Origin: Akkermansia sp.
Lineage (GTDB): Bacteria; Verrucomicrobiota; Verrucomicrobiia; Verrucomicrobiales; Akkermansiaceae
Direction: 5' to 3'
Assembly (NCBI GenBank): GCA_030523775.1
Contig: JAUNHW010000018.1
Coordinates: forward strand, 1 to 47,240
DNA length: 47,240 nt
The notes beneath the pieces are model-generated. The model searched no databases. It saw only the letters and a list, made by a program, of their open reading frames with translations, and was not told the DNA's origin. Both the position numbers and the translations under genes were made by a program. Below are positions 15,947 through 24,223 of this stretch, in pieces; the first letter of the stretch is position 1, and every line of letters begins with the position of its first letter.

Positions 15947-16321
15947 TTAATCAGACTTCTTGGCGCCCACGGTCTTCTTCCTGCCCTTGCGTGTGCGGGC
16001 ATTGGTGCGTGTGCGCTGGCCGCGCACGGGCAGCCCCTTGCGGTGGCGGATGCCGCGCAGGCAGTTGATGCTGGTCAGGCGCTTGAGCGCCATCTGCTTC
16101 TCGCGGCGAAGGTCGCCCTCAATCAGGATGCCGTTGCTGGTGATGGCCTGCACGATCTTGGTCAGCTGAGCGTCCGTCAGCGTGCCCGTGCGAAGGTCCG
16201 GGTCTATGCCAGCCTGTTCCAGCACCTTGGTTGCCGTAGTGGCGCCGATGCCGTAGATGTAGCGCAGCGATGCCTCGATGCGCTTCTCATTGGGTATCTC
16301 GATACCGAATATACGAGCCAT
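15947..16321 (-). CDS. rpsM: 30S ribosomal protein S13
   Basis: The 124-residue S13 of the 30S head contacts the P-site tRNA and 50S bridges. Standard motifs are visible: [24 protein letters not shown], the [18 protein letters not shown] signature and a basic C-terminal tail ([18 protein letters not shown]). It is the first gene of the operon with rpsK and rpsD. rpmJ, often directly upstream, is not present. The 64-base leader holds a GC-rich hairpin (16356-16372), and the ATG has no SD. Confidence 0.98.
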   Translation of the reverse strand: MARIFGIEIPNEKRIEASLRYIYGIGATTATKVLEQAGIDPDLRTGTLTDAQLTKIVQAITSNGILIEGDLRREKQMALKRLTSINCLRGIRHRKGLPVRGQRTRTNARTRKGRKKTVGAKKSD

Positions 16322-16385
16322 ATTGGTGTTTGGTGGTTATTGTTTGCTTTCTCTTCCGCCCGTGCCGGGCGGGTTGACGCCGCAC

Positions 16386-16413
16386 ATGATACCCCCTTTT
16401 CCCCCTTTGGCAA
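16386..16413 (-). promoter_or_regulatory. rpsM operon promoter
   Basis: TTGCCA (16413-16408), a 16-base G-rich spacer and TATCAT (16391-16386). The upstream AATTTTGCTTGCCAA closely matches the tRNA-Pro promoter (AATTGTGCTTGCCAA), suggesting shared control of translation genes. In the leader, CCGCCCG and CGGGCGG form a 7-bp hairpin (16356-16372) that could be a regulatory site; this is inference. Confidence 0.7.
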
Positions 16414-16493
16414 GCAAAATTGCACAAATTTTACAACTTTGGATAAATTTGGGTTTTGTGGGCATTGATGACCCGCTCACGGCGGTGCGGGGG

Positions 16494-16934
16494 CTATGCC
16501 CGGGGGTAGGCATCGAACCGCGGGTAGTCCGGCACGTGGATGAGCTGTACGCCGTACATTTCTGCGATGGCGGGTGCCTGTGAGGCCGGGTAGTCCTCCC
16601 CGTAGTAGATGGTTTTCACGCCGTGGGCGCAGAGGGCCTGCATGCATGAGGTGCAGGGCATGGTGGTGCAGGCCACCACCTTGGCCTCGCCGCGCTTGAA
16701 GAGGCTGCAGAGGTTGATTTCCGCGTGGAGCATGTACTTTTGGCGCTCCTCGCGGTTGTCCCAGAAGCCCTCCGGGGCGGTGAATCCGGGGAAGAGGCCG
16801 TTGTAGGCGGTGCCGATGACGCGGTTGTCCTTGTCCAGGGCGGCGGCGCCCACCTTGCGGTAGGGGTCTTCGGAGCGCAGTGCGGCCACGTGTGCCAGGG
16901 CCATCACGTATTGCGGAATCTGGAGTCTGCTCAT
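16494..16934 (-). CDS. Deoxycytidylate (dCMP) deaminase family protein
   Basis: Zinc-dependent deaminase converting dCMP to dUMP for thymidylate synthesis. The 146-residue protein has the zinc-binding HAE motif (H70, E72) and PCTSCM (C94, C97), plus the substrate-region YNGLFPGF typical of ComEB-type dCMP deaminases. It is the last gene of the pgm-crcB-deaminase run, starting 21 bases after crcB. Other CMP/dCMP deaminase relatives share the fold, but the overall pattern favours dCMP. Confidence 0.88.
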   Translation of the reverse strand: MSRLQIPQYVMALAHVAALRSEDPYRKVGAAALDKDNRVIGTAYNGLFPGFTAPEGFWDNREERQKYMLHAEINLCSLFKRGEAKVVACTTMPCTSCMQALCAHGVKTIYYGEDYPASQAPAIAEMYGVQLIHVPDYPRFDAYPRA

Positions 16935-16955
16935 AACGGTTGGGAGGGGTGGTGT

Positions 16956-17333
16956 TCAGATGCGTGTGGAGAGGGCGTACCCGGCAAAGAGCAGGAGCAC
17001 ACCCATGACAAGCGATGCGAGGATGTAGGTGATGCCGAGCCCATACGCGCCCTGGCGGAAGAGGGAAAAGTTTTCCCCGGCGAAGGTGGAGAAGGTGGTG
17101 AAGCCGCCGCACACGCCCACGGTGAGCGCGGCGCGCAGGTCCGCGTGCAGGGCGAAACCGCGCTCAAAGAGCCCCGTGAGCAGCCCCAGCAGCAGGCAGC
17201 CCGCCAGGTTGACGGCGAGCGTGTGCCACGGGAACGCGGTGGTTTCCACCCAACCCTTCACCAGAAGCCCCGTGAGGTGGCGCAGGATGCCCCCCACAAA
17301 GCTGCCGAGTCCGATGAAGAGCGCGGTTTGCAT
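16956..17333 (-). CDS. crcB: Fluoride channel CrcB/FluC
   Basis: Small membrane protein of 125 residues with four hydrophobic helices that exports fluoride as a dimer. Conserved features are GLGSFVGGILRH at the start, N42 in AVNLAGCLLLGLLTG and the polar track GGFTTFSTFAGE (about 77-87). It begins 15 bases after pgm and precedes the deaminase. No leader exists for a fluoride riboswitch directly upstream, because it is internal to an operon. Confidence 0.93.
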   Translation of the reverse strand: MQTALFIGLGSFVGGILRHLTGLLVKGWVETTAFPWHTLAVNLAGCLLLGLLTGLFERGFALHADLRAALTVGVCGGFTTFSTFAGENFSLFRQGAYGLGITYILASLVMGVLLLFAGYALSTRI

Positions 17334-17348
17334 AACATCACCGGCGAG

Positions 17349-19292
17349 TTACGCCATGCGGGCGTGGGCGTCCGCCTCCACGGCCTTCCAGAGGGAATCG
17401 ATGCCGGCTTCCACGGCGGCCTTGGAGGCTGCCACGTCCGCGCCCTTCTCGCCGTGGGCGAAGAGGTAGTACTTGATCTTGGGTTCCGTGCCGCTGGGGC
17501 GCACCGCAAAGCTGCGGCCGTCCGCCAGATCGATGAAGAGCATCTTCTCCGCGGGCACGGGGTCGCCCTCGGCATCCACCATCTTGCCGGAGGAGAAATC
17601 GCGCAGGGCGGTCACCTTGGCACCGTCCATCTCCGTGGGCGGGTTGGAGATGTAGTCCTTGGTGAGCGCGGCAATCTTGGCGGCGCCGTCGGCGCCCTCC
17701 ATCACAATGTTCTTGCCGAGCTCCTTGTAGTAGCCGAGCTCTGCGTAGATGTTGTTCAGGCACTCCAGCAGGCCGATTCCCTGGGTGGCGAGGTAGGCGT
17801 TCATCTCCGCCAGGCAGAGTGCGGCGCAGTTGGCGTCCTTGTCGCGCACGAAATCCTGGGCCAGGTAGCCGTAGCTCTCCTCTCCGCCGAAGACGAAGTA
17901 CTTGCTGCACTCCAGGCGCAGGGCGCGGGTCTGCTCCTCGGTCATGGAGCGGTAGCCCTTGCGCTTCTCCGCGGGGATGGCGTCCTCGTACTTGCCGAGC
18001 TTGGCGGCAATCCACTTGAACCCGGTGAGCACGTTCACCGTGGCTATGCCGAAATGCTCCGCTATGGCATCCTGCAGCGGCGAGGTCACGTATGTTTTCA
18101 CCATCACCGCGTGCTGGATGTTCTGCGGTGTCACCAGCCCCAGCTCGCGCATGCTCATGCAGCGGTACCACGCCAGCAGGCAGCCCGTCTGGTTGCCCGT
18201 GAGCAGCTGCATCTTGCCCGTGGCCTTGTCGCGCACGGCTATGCCCATGCGGTCGCAGTCCGGGTCCGTGGCTATCACCAGGTCTGCGTTCTCGCGGTCG
18301 GCCTGGGCAATGGCCATGTCCAGCGCAGGGGCGTTTTCCGGGTTGGGGCTGGCCACGGTGGGGAAGCGGCCGTCCTGCACGTCCTGCTCCGGCACGGTGG
18401 AGAGCTGGCAGCCGATGCTCTTGAGCATGGGAACGATGCAGCGCTTGCCGGTGCCGTGCAGGTTGGTGTACACCACCTTGGCGGAAGCCTTGGTGAACAC
18501 GTCCGGGCGCAGCACAATGCCCTTGAGCCGCTTGATGTAGATGTCGTCCATCTCCGCGCCCAGCACGCGCAGCTTGCCGCGCTGCCCTGCGGGCAGGGGT
18601 TCGTAGGTGTCGCTGGTGAGCGCGTTCACCTCCGCAATCACGCCCTTGTCGTGCGGGGCCACCAGCTGGGCGCCGTCGTTGAAGTAGGCCTTGAACCCGT
18701 TGTCGTGCGCGGGATTGTGGGATGCAGTGAGCATCACGCCCGTGTCTGCGTTCAGCTCACGGATGGTGAAGGACACCTCCGGCACGGAGCAGGGGCCGTC
18801 GAACAGCGCGCAGTCGCAACCCAAATCCGTGCAGATGCGCGCGCAGAGCTCCGCGAAGTCGCGCGAGAAGTGGCGCGTGTCGTGCCCGATGACGATGAGC
18901 GGCTTGCGGCCGGGGGCATCCGCCTCCACGAAGCGGCGCACATAGGTGATGAGGCCGCGCATGGCGCGCCCCACGTTGAAGTAGTTCATGGAGGCCGTGC
19001 CCACGCAGGGGAACTCCGGGCGCCCGTTCACGCCGCCCTTGCCCTGTTCCGCGGGCACCACGATATTGCCCACCGTGCGGCCGCGCAGGCCGCCTGTGCC
19101 AAAGGCCAGGGTCTTGTAGAAACGGTTGTTGAGCTCGGTCCATTCGCCGGCCTGTACCAGCTCGGCAATGGCGGCGGGCACCACGGGGTCCGCCGTGCCC
19201 CCGGTGAGCAGCTTGATGTTCTCAAGGGACGATGCAAGCAGCTTGCCTTCCGCAACCGCCTGCTCCAGCGCAGGGAAAATCGTGTCTATCAT
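17349..19292 (-). CDS. Phosphohexomutase (phosphoglucomutase/phosphomannomutase family)
   Basis: Alpha-D-phosphohexomutase interconverting sugar 1- and 6-phosphates, feeding nucleotide-sugar and glycogen metabolism. The 647-residue chain carries the phosphoserine loop TASHNPAHDNG (S191), metal loop ATDPDCDRMG (D343, D345, D347), sugar loop GGEESYGY (about 450) and phosphate loop VRPSGTEPK (about 606). Length and the long insertions fit the PGM2/PGM2L1-like group. A leaderless-type promoter lies 9 bases before the ATG. It heads an operon with crcB and the deaminase. Confidence 0.92.
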   Translation of the reverse strand: MIDTIFPALEQAVAEGKLLASSLENIKLLTGGTADPVVPAAIAELVQAGEWTELNNRFYKTLAFGTGGLRGRTVGNIVVPAEQGKGGVNGRPEFPCVGTASMNYFNVGRAMRGLITYVRRFVEADAPGRKPLIVIGHDTRHFSRDFAELCARICTDLGCDCALFDGPCSVPEVSFTIRELNADTGVMLTASHNPAHDNGFKAYFNDGAQLVAPHDKGVIAEVNALTSDTYEPLPAGQRGKLRVLGAEMDDIYIKRLKGIVLRPDVFTKASAKVVYTNLHGTGKRCIVPMLKSIGCQLSTVPEQDVQDGRFPTVASPNPENAPALDMAIAQADRENADLVIATDPDCDRMGIAVRDKATGKMQLLTGNQTGCLLAWYRCMSMRELGLVTPQNIQHAVMVKTYVTSPLQDAIAEHFGIATVNVLTGFKWIAAKLGKYEDAIPAEKRKGYRSMTEEQTRALRLECSKYFVFGGEESYGYLAQDFVRDKDANCAALCLAEMNAYLATQGIGLLECLNNIYAELGYYKELGKNIVMEGADGAAKIAALTKDYISNPPTEMDGAKVTALRDFSSGKMVDAEGDPVPAEKMLFIDLADGRSFAVRPSGTEPKIKYYLFAHGEKGADVAASKAAVEAGIDSLWKAVEADAHARMA

Positions 19293-19301
19293 ACGCGCAC
19301 C

Positions 19302-19330
19302 ATCCTACCACCCGCACCCGGGCTCCGCAA
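19302..19330 (-). promoter_or_regulatory. Phosphohexomutase operon promoter, leaderless geometry
   Basis: TTGCGG (19330-19325), a 17-base spacer and TAGGAT (19307-19302) lie 9 bases before ATG 19292. Confidence 0.5.
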
Positions 19331-19333
19331 GCC

Positions 19334-19355
19334 AAAAGCGCGCGCGTTGCGCGCG
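19334..19355 (-). terminator. Possible terminator after rho
   Basis: A 7-bp GC stem with a 3-base loop is followed on the minus strand by C and TTTT. The T run is short, and the element directly precedes the next operon's -35 box. Confidence 0.4.
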
Positions 19356-19396
19356 GGAATTCCCCAAATCGGCAATCGCCGATGGTAAATTGTCAA

Positions 19397-20785
19397 TTAC
19401 CCGCGGCTCTTGATATCCAGCAGGAGCTGGGCGTTGCTGGGGCACTTGCGCAGGAAGAAGAGCAGGCGCTCCATGGCCTCCGTGGGCTTGTAGTTGGCCA
19501 GGCCGCGGCGGATGAGGCGGATTTTCTCCAGCATCATCTCCGGCAGGATGAGCTCCTCGCGGCGGGTGCCGCTCTTCAGGATATCCACGGCGGGGTAGAT
19601 GTACATTTCCGCAATGCGGCGGTTGAGCACCAGCTCCATGTTGCCCGTGCCCTTGAATTCCTGGAAGATGAGCTCGTCCATGCGGCTGTTGGTCTCAATG
19701 AGGGCGGTTGCCAGGATGGTGAGCGAGCCGGCGTTGCGGGTGTTGCGCGCAGCGGCGAAGAGGCGGCGCGGGGTCTCCAGCGCGCGGGCGTCTATACCGC
19801 CGCTCATGGTGCGGCCGCTGCCGCGCTCCGCGTTGTTGTAGGCGCGCGCCAGGCGGGTGATGGAATCCATGAGGATGAGCACGTGGCGGCCATTTTCCAC
19901 CAGGCGCTTGGCGCGCTCTATGCACATTTCCGCAATGCGGCAGTGCTCGCGCACGCCGCTGTCGTTGCTGGAGGCAAAGATTTCCACCCCCGGCAGCGTG
20001 CGCTTGAATTCCGTCACCTCCTCCGGGCGTTCGTCCACCAGCAGGATCATCAGGTGGATGTCCTCCTCGTAGTTTTCCCGCACGCCCTCTGCAATGTGCA
20101 TGAGCAGGGTGGTCTTGCCGGTGCGCGGCGGGGCCACGATAAGCCCGCGCTGGCCGCGCGCCACGGGCGCCACCAGGTCCAGCGTGCGCGTGGTGTAGCG
20201 TGAGGGCTGGGTCTCGAACGCCAGGCGGTGCGTGGGGTTCACGGCTTTCAGGTCCTCAAAGTGCGGGCAGGCCGCGGCTTCCTCCGGCGGCATGCCGTTC
20301 ACGGCCTGCACGGAGATGAGCTGGTGCCCGCGCTCGTATTTCTGCGCCATGCCGGTCACCTCCACAAACGGGCGCAGGCTGTACTGGCTGATGATGTCGG
20401 CGGATACGTACACGGCATCGTTGGAGGGTGCCCACCCGGTGTCTTGCGTGCGGATGAAGCCGAATCCCTTGCCGGTGATTTCCAGGATTCCGGTAAGGGG
20501 TTCCGGGTCGCCCACGGGCACGTAGGCGCGCCCCTGCGGGGCGGGTTCGGATTGCTGGCCGCCCTTTTTCTGGCCGCCGTTCCTGTTGCCCTGGTGGCGG
20601 TGCTTGTTGCGGCGGAATTCCCCGCCGTTGGCGGCATCCCTGTTGTTGCCGTTGCCGCCGTTCCTGTTGCCCTGGTGGCGGTGCTTGTTGCGGCCGCCGC
20701 CCTGCTGCGCGGCTCCGCCGGCGTTCCTGGTGTGGACGCCCGTGCGGTGCTCCTGCTGCATGCCTTGTTCGTTCGGCTCGCTCAT
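19397..20785 (-). CDS. rho: Transcription termination factor Rho with basic Asn/Gly/His-rich N-terminal insert
   Basis: Hexameric RNA helicase that terminates transcription. The 462-residue protein has the cold-shock-like RNA domain (GILEITGKGFGFIRT, about 99-113), Walker A APPRTGKTT (218-226), Walker B region HVLILMDSITRLARAYN and the C-terminal TGNMELVLNR. Residues about 30-80 are a low-complexity basic segment with NKHRHQGNRNGG twice (33-44 and 60-71), encoded by a 41-bp direct repeat. Such inserts in Rho of other bacteria bind RNA or drive phase separation; that role here is inferred. Confidence 0.95.
   Translation of the reverse strand: MSEPNEQGMQQEHRTGVHTRNAGGAAQQGGGRNKHRHQGNRNGGNGNNRDAANGGEFRRNKHRHQGNRNGGQKKGGQQSEPAPQGRAYVPVGDPEPLTGILEITGKGFGFIRTQDTGWAPSNDAVYVSADIISQYSLRPFVEVTGMAQKYERGHQLISVQAVNGMPPEEAAACPHFEDLKAVNPTHRLAFETQPSRYTTRTLDLVAPVARGQRGLIVAPPRTGKTTLLMHIAEGVRENYEEDIHLMILLVDERPEEVTEFKRTLPGVEIFASSNDSGVREHCRIAEMCIERAKRLVENGRHVLILMDSITRLARAYNNAERGSGRTMSGGIDARALETPRRLFAAARNTRNAGSLTILATALIETNSRMDELIFQEFKGTGNMELVLNRRIAEMYIYPAVDILKSGTRREELILPEMMLEKIRLIRRGLANYKPTEAMERLLFFLRKCPSNAQLLLDIKSRG
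20573..20694 (-). repeat. 41-bp direct repeat inside rho
   Basis: Positions 20573-20613 and 20654-20694 are identical over 41 bases, offset by 81 bp (27 codons), so copy number can change in frame. It encodes the duplicated basic N/H/Q/G motif of the Rho insert. Confidence 0.9.
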
Positions 20786-20864
20786 GGGTTGGTAATGGTA
20801 TGGGGAAAGCGGGGTGGGGGATGCCCCCTCACCCGTGCGGTTCTGTTTCAGCCCGGCTCCCCGG

Positions 20865-21620
20865 TCAGGAGAGCTGGTCCAGGATGGCTTCGTCTATCTC
20901 GAAGTTCGTGAACACGTTCATCGTGTCGTCGTAGTCGTCCAGAAGCTCGTAGATGCGCATCACCTTGTGCGCCGTGTCCACATCGGATATCACGGTGGGG
21001 TTCTGCGCCACCATCACAAGCTTCATGCCGGTCACGTTCTTGCCGGCGGCGCTCAGCGCGGCGGATACCGCCTGCAGGTCCGTGGGGCCGCAGGTGAACA
21101 CCCACTCGCCCTCGTTCTCGCCCTGCTCGAACTCGTCCGCCCCGCAATCCATGGCAAGCTCCATGGCCGTGTCCTCGTCCAGTGCCGCATCAATGATGCT
21201 CACCTCGCCCTTGCGGTCGAATTGGTAGGAGACGGAGCCCGGGGTGCCCATGTTGCCGCCGTTGCGCGAGAAGATGGTGCGGATTTCGGAGGAGCAGCGG
21301 TTGGTGTTGTCCGTGGCCACCTCCACAATGATGGCGGTGCCGGCGGGGCCGTAGCCCTCGTAGGTGACCTCCTGGATGGTGGCGCCCTGGAGCTCGCCCG
21401 TGCCCTTCTTCACGGCGCGGTCTATGTTTTCCTTGGGCATGGAGGCCGCCTTGGCGCCCTCAATGGCCGCGCGCAGGCGCGGGTTCGTGTCCACGTCACC
21501 GCCGCCGCTCTTGGCCGCCAGCGTGATTTCGTGGGAGTAGCGGGCGAATATCTTGCCCTTCTTCGCGTCGGCTGCTGCCTTCGTGAACTTGATTTTGGAC
21601 CATTTGTTGTGACCGGACAT
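20865..21620 (-). CDS. yebC: YebC/PmpR family protein
   Basis: Conserved bacterial protein described as a transcriptional regulator and, more recently, as helping ribosomes through proline-rich stretches. The 251-residue product is full length, with N-terminal SGHNKWSKIKFTKAAADAKKGKIF, GGDVDTNPRLRAAIEGAKAASMPKENIDRAVKKG and YEGYGPAGTAIIVE. It lies 150 bases downstream of tRNA-Pro on the same strand, an interesting pairing given the polyproline connection, though it may be chance. Confidence 0.95.
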   Translation of the reverse strand: MSGHNKWSKIKFTKAAADAKKGKIFARYSHEITLAAKSGGGDVDTNPRLRAAIEGAKAASMPKENIDRAVKKGTGELQGATIQEVTYEGYGPAGTAIIVEVATDNTNRCSSEIRTIFSRNGGNMGTPGSVSYQFDRKGEVSIIDAALDEDTAMELAMDCGADEFEQGENEGEWVFTCGPTDLQAVSAALSAAGKNVTGMKLVMVAQNPTVISDVDTAHKVMRIYELLDDYDDTMNVFTNFEIDEAILDQLS

Positions 21621-21771
21621 AATCTTGGATTGAGTTGAGGAATGCGGGTGCGGCTAAGCGGTTTGCCGTGGGGCCCGGAACGGTGAATGCGGCGCGTGCG
21701 CCTGTGGCCCGGCGGGTTTCCGCCTGTGCCGTGGTGCTGCCCTTGCAGCGGTTCCGGGCTTTCAATGTGCA

Positions 21772-21845
<74 letters not shown>

Positions 21846-21860
21846 TTGTTAGCCGCGCCC

Positions 21861-21888
21861 ATTTTACACACTTCTCTCCCCTTGGCAA
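21861..21888 (-). promoter_or_regulatory. tRNA-Pro promoter
   Basis: TTGCCA (21888-21883), a 16-base spacer and TAAAAT (21866-21861), 15 bases before the tRNA. It shares the AATTnTGCTTGCCAA upstream block with the rpsM promoter. Confidence 0.7.
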
Positions 21889-22156
21889 GCACAATTTGCA
21901 TCTATCCCGCAGAATGCCGCAAAAAAAACGTGCATTCTGCGGATTTCAAGCTTATATGGGTATAGGGAGCCATGAGAAACATGCGTACGCTACCAGGGAA
22001 ATTCAAACAACATGCCGTTCTGCCGGGCAGTAGTGCAATTCAAAGTTGTTCTTGAATCCCACCTTGTCGGTATCGAAGTCGAACTCAGGCAATTTTTATG
22101 GGAAAAAGTTCAGGGCGGGGGAGAAAAAATCATTGGGGCGCGTGTGTTGATTCTCA
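21889..22156. other. Intergenic region with perfect hairpin and imperfect inverted repeat
   Basis: I see no gene here. An 11-bp perfect inverted repeat (21907-21917 and 21932-21942, CCGCAGAATGC and its complement) encloses a 14-base A-rich loop. Further right, about 21998-22065, an imperfect inverted repeat (GGGAAATTCAAACAAC against GTTGTTCTTGAATCCC) encloses a smaller CTGCC/GGCAG stem. It could be a small RNA or a terminator pair. Confidence 0.35.
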
Positions 22157-22186
22157 TTGATTCGCCCCCCCGTGGCGTGGTAGCAT
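22157..22186 (+). promoter_or_regulatory. Promoter of the small membrane protein gene, leaderless geometry
   Basis: TTGATT (22157-22162), an 18-base spacer and TAGCAT (22181-22186), only 6 bases before ATG 22193. Confidence 0.5.
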
Positions 22187-22192
22187 ACCGCC

Positions 22193-22618
22193 ATGTCCGC
22201 CGCTTCTTTCTGTTTCTGGCTTCGCAGGCATGTTTCCCTTGCCGGGGTGCTGGCTTTGGCGCTGCTGCCTTGTGCGGTGCGCCTTTGGTGGCTCAGCGCA
22301 GGGAAGGGGGAAGAGGGCGACCTGCTTGACTATTGCCGGGTGATGCAGCTGGTGCAGCCGGTGGTGGCGGTGCTTTTCAGCCTCTTCATGCTGCCGCCCT
22401 GGCGGATGAAGCGGCGCGGCCCCGTGGCCTGGCTGCGCCGCGCGGTGGCGTGTGCCGTGCTGGCCGCCGGAGCGGATATGAGCAATTCCAATTCATGTGC
22501 CTGCTGTACCGGCTACTGCGAGTGGGCGGTGCTCCTGATGCCCCTTGCTGCCATTGCGGCGGTGGTGTGTGCCGCCATTGCCGTGGGCGCGTTCTTCGCC
22601 CCCTGGAGCAAGGATTAG
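22193..22618 (+). CDS. Small multi-span membrane protein, unknown function
   Basis: The 141-residue product has about four hydrophobic segments (SLAGVLALALLPCAVRLW, LVQPVVAVLFSLFMLP, AVACAVLAAGA, LMPLAAIAAVVCAAIAVGAFF) and a Cys cluster SCACCTGYC near residue 103. I recognise no family. The start at 22193 is supported by a promoter 6 bases upstream. It stands alone between a tRNA and aroC, so context does not suggest a function. Confidence 0.6.
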   Translation: MSAASFCFWLRRHVSLAGVLALALLPCAVRLWWLSAGKGEEGDLLDYCRVMQLVQPVVAVLFSLFMLPPWRMKRRGPVAWLRRAVACAVLAAGADMSNSNSCACCTGYCEWAVLLMPLAAIAAVVCAAIAVGAFFAPWSKD

Positions 22619-22853
22619 CGACAACGCCTTTCCCTTTGCCGGAATTTCTCCTGTTGAAATTTCCGAATTTCTCACAATGAGCTTGACATGCCCCATATAA
22701 CGCTCGGAGAGGAGCCACCCTTGGCGGTGTGGATTCGGGGGGGCGGTTTGCCTACCAACCTCCCATGTTACCACCAAATATTGCACGCCAAACACGCCCT
22801 TTCCCAAATTTCATGGGAACACATGTGAAGATGCCCGCGCACGCATTCTCCGC

Positions 22854-22881
22854 TTGATTTGGCATGGAAAACTGGTAGAAT
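22854..22881 (+). promoter_or_regulatory. aroC promoter
   Basis: TTGATT (22854-22859), a 16-base spacer and TAGAAT (22876-22881), with 12 bases to ATG 22894. The leader would be about 5 bases. Confidence 0.5.
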
Positions 22882-22893
22882 TCACCGCAAGAT

Positions 22894-23976
22894 ATGTCCA
22901 GTTCGTTCGGTTCGGTGTTCAGGGTCAGCACGTGGGGGGAATCCCACGGTGCCGGCATAGGCGTGGTGGTGGACGGCTGCCCCGCGCGCGTGGCGCTCAC
23001 CCGGGAGATGATCCAGAGGGAGCTGGACCTCCGCAAACCCGGCCAGAGCGATATCTCCACCCAGCGCAAGGAGCCCGACACCGTGGAAATCCTCAGCGGC
23101 GTGATGGACGGCAAGACCCTCGGCACGCCCATCTCCATGATGGTGCGCAACGTGGATGCCCGCCCGGCGGCGTACGATGAGATGGCGCACGCCTACCGCC
23201 CCTCCCATGCGGACTACTGCTATGATGCCAAGTACGGCATCCGCCCGCTGTCCGGTGGCGGCCGCGCCAGCGCGCGTGAGACCATAGGCCGCGTGGCCGC
23301 GGGTGCCGTGGCCAAGGCCGTGGTGCAGACCCTCTACCCCAAAATGGACGTGCTGGCCTGGGTGGAGAGCGTGCACGACCTGGTGTGCACCGTGCCGCCC
23401 CACCTGGTGGACCGCGCGGAAATCCAGGCCAACGACGCTCGCACGGCGGACCGCCACCTGGGCGTGCAGATGGCCATGGAGATACGCCGCGCCCGCAATG
23501 AGGGCGACTCCCTGGGCGGCGTGGTGGCTTGCACCGTGCGCAACTGCCCCGTGGGGCTGGGCGACCCCGTGTTCGACAAGCTGGAGGCCACGCTGGCGCA
23601 CGCCATGATGAGCATCCCCGCCTGCAAGGGCTTTGAGGTGGGCAGCGGCTTCCGCGCCCCATCCATGACCGGCTCCGAGCACAACGACATCTACTACTAC
23701 GACGGCAAGCGCGTGCGCACCCGCTCCAACAACAGCGGCGGCATCCAGGGCGGCATCTCCAACGGAGAGGACATCAACATGCGCCTGGCCTTCAAGCCCA
23801 CCGCCACCATCCTGGCCGCCCAGAACACCATCAACGACAGCATGCAGGAAGTGCTGCTGCGCGGCCGCGGACGCCACGACCCCTGCGTGCTTCCCCGCGC
23901 CGTTCCCATTGTGGAAGCCATGGCGTGGATTGTGCTGTGCGACCACATCCTGCGCCAGCGCAGCTGCCGCCTGTGA
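22894..23976 (+). CDS. aroC: Chorismate synthase
   Basis: Converts 5-enolpyruvylshikimate 3-phosphate to chorismate, the last shikimate step, with reduced FMN. The 360-residue protein shows all three family signatures: [16 protein letters not shown] near the N-terminus, [21 protein letters not shown] (about 122-142), and [14 protein letters not shown] (about 279-292), plus [17 protein letters not shown] near the end. It is monocistronic, with no other aromatic gene nearby. Confidence 0.98.
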   Translation: MSSSFGSVFRVSTWGESHGAGIGVVVDGCPARVALTREMIQRELDLRKPGQSDISTQRKEPDTVEILSGVMDGKTLGTPISMMVRNVDARPAAYDEMAHAYRPSHADYCYDAKYGIRPLSGGGRASARETIGRVAAGAVAKAVVQTLYPKMDVLAWVESVHDLVCTVPPHLVDRAEIQANDARTADRHLGVQMAMEIRRARNEGDSLGGVVACTVRNCPVGLGDPVFDKLEATLAHAMMSIPACKGFEVGSGFRAPSMTGSEHNDIYYYDGKRVRTRSNNSGGIQGGISNGEDINMRLAFKPTATILAAQNTINDSMQEVLLRGRGRHDPCVLPRAVPIVEAMAWIVLCDHILRQRSCRL

Positions 23977-24027
23977 GGCATTTTCCGGCCTCCTTGCAAA
24001 AAAACGCATTTTTGTACAAAAAAAAGC

Positions 24028-24056
24028 TTGCAAGGACGGGCGAACGGGAGTAATAT
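24028..24056 (+). promoter_or_regulatory. tRNA-Asn promoter
   Basis: TTGCAA (24028-24033), a 17-base spacer and TAATAT (24051-24056), 29 bases before the tRNA. An A-rich stretch lies upstream as an UP-like element. Confidence 0.65.
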
Positions 24057-24085
24057 CCGCCCGCACCCCGTTCAGGGGAGGCAAT

Positions 24086-24157
24086 TCCGGCGTAGCTCAG
24101 CGGCAGAGCGGGTGACTGTTAATCACTAGGTCGTTGGTTCGATCCCAACCGCCGGAG
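24086..24157 (+). tRNA. tRNA-Asn (anticodon GTT)
   Basis: Clean cloverleaf: acceptor TCCGGCG/CGCCGGA, D arm GCTC/GAGC, anticodon loop CTGTTAA, and T arm with GTTCGAT. The discriminator is G, and CCA is not encoded. Confidence 0.97.
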
Positions 24158-24163
24158 CGCTAA

Positions 24164-24200
24164 AAAGCCCCATGCTCCAAGCATGGGGCTTTCCGTTTTA
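24164..24200. terminator. Bidirectional terminator between tRNA-Asn and the ankyrin gene
   Basis: AGCCCCATGC pairs with GCATGGGGCT around the loop TCCAA. A TTT-CC-GTTTTATTT tract follows on plus and an A run precedes it, so it can serve the tRNA (plus) and the ankyrin gene (minus). Confidence 0.85.
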
Positions 24201-24223
24201 TTTCACTCGTCATTGCACCCCAA

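Noticed and set aside
16935..17348. Fluoride riboswitch for crcB
   Set aside because: crcB starts 15 bases after the phosphohexomutase stop, and that gene appears leaderless, so there is no room for the aptamer.
20573..20694. Short repeats in rho as a CRISPR or minisatellite outside genes
   Set aside because: They are inside the rho frame and encode a repeated peptide.
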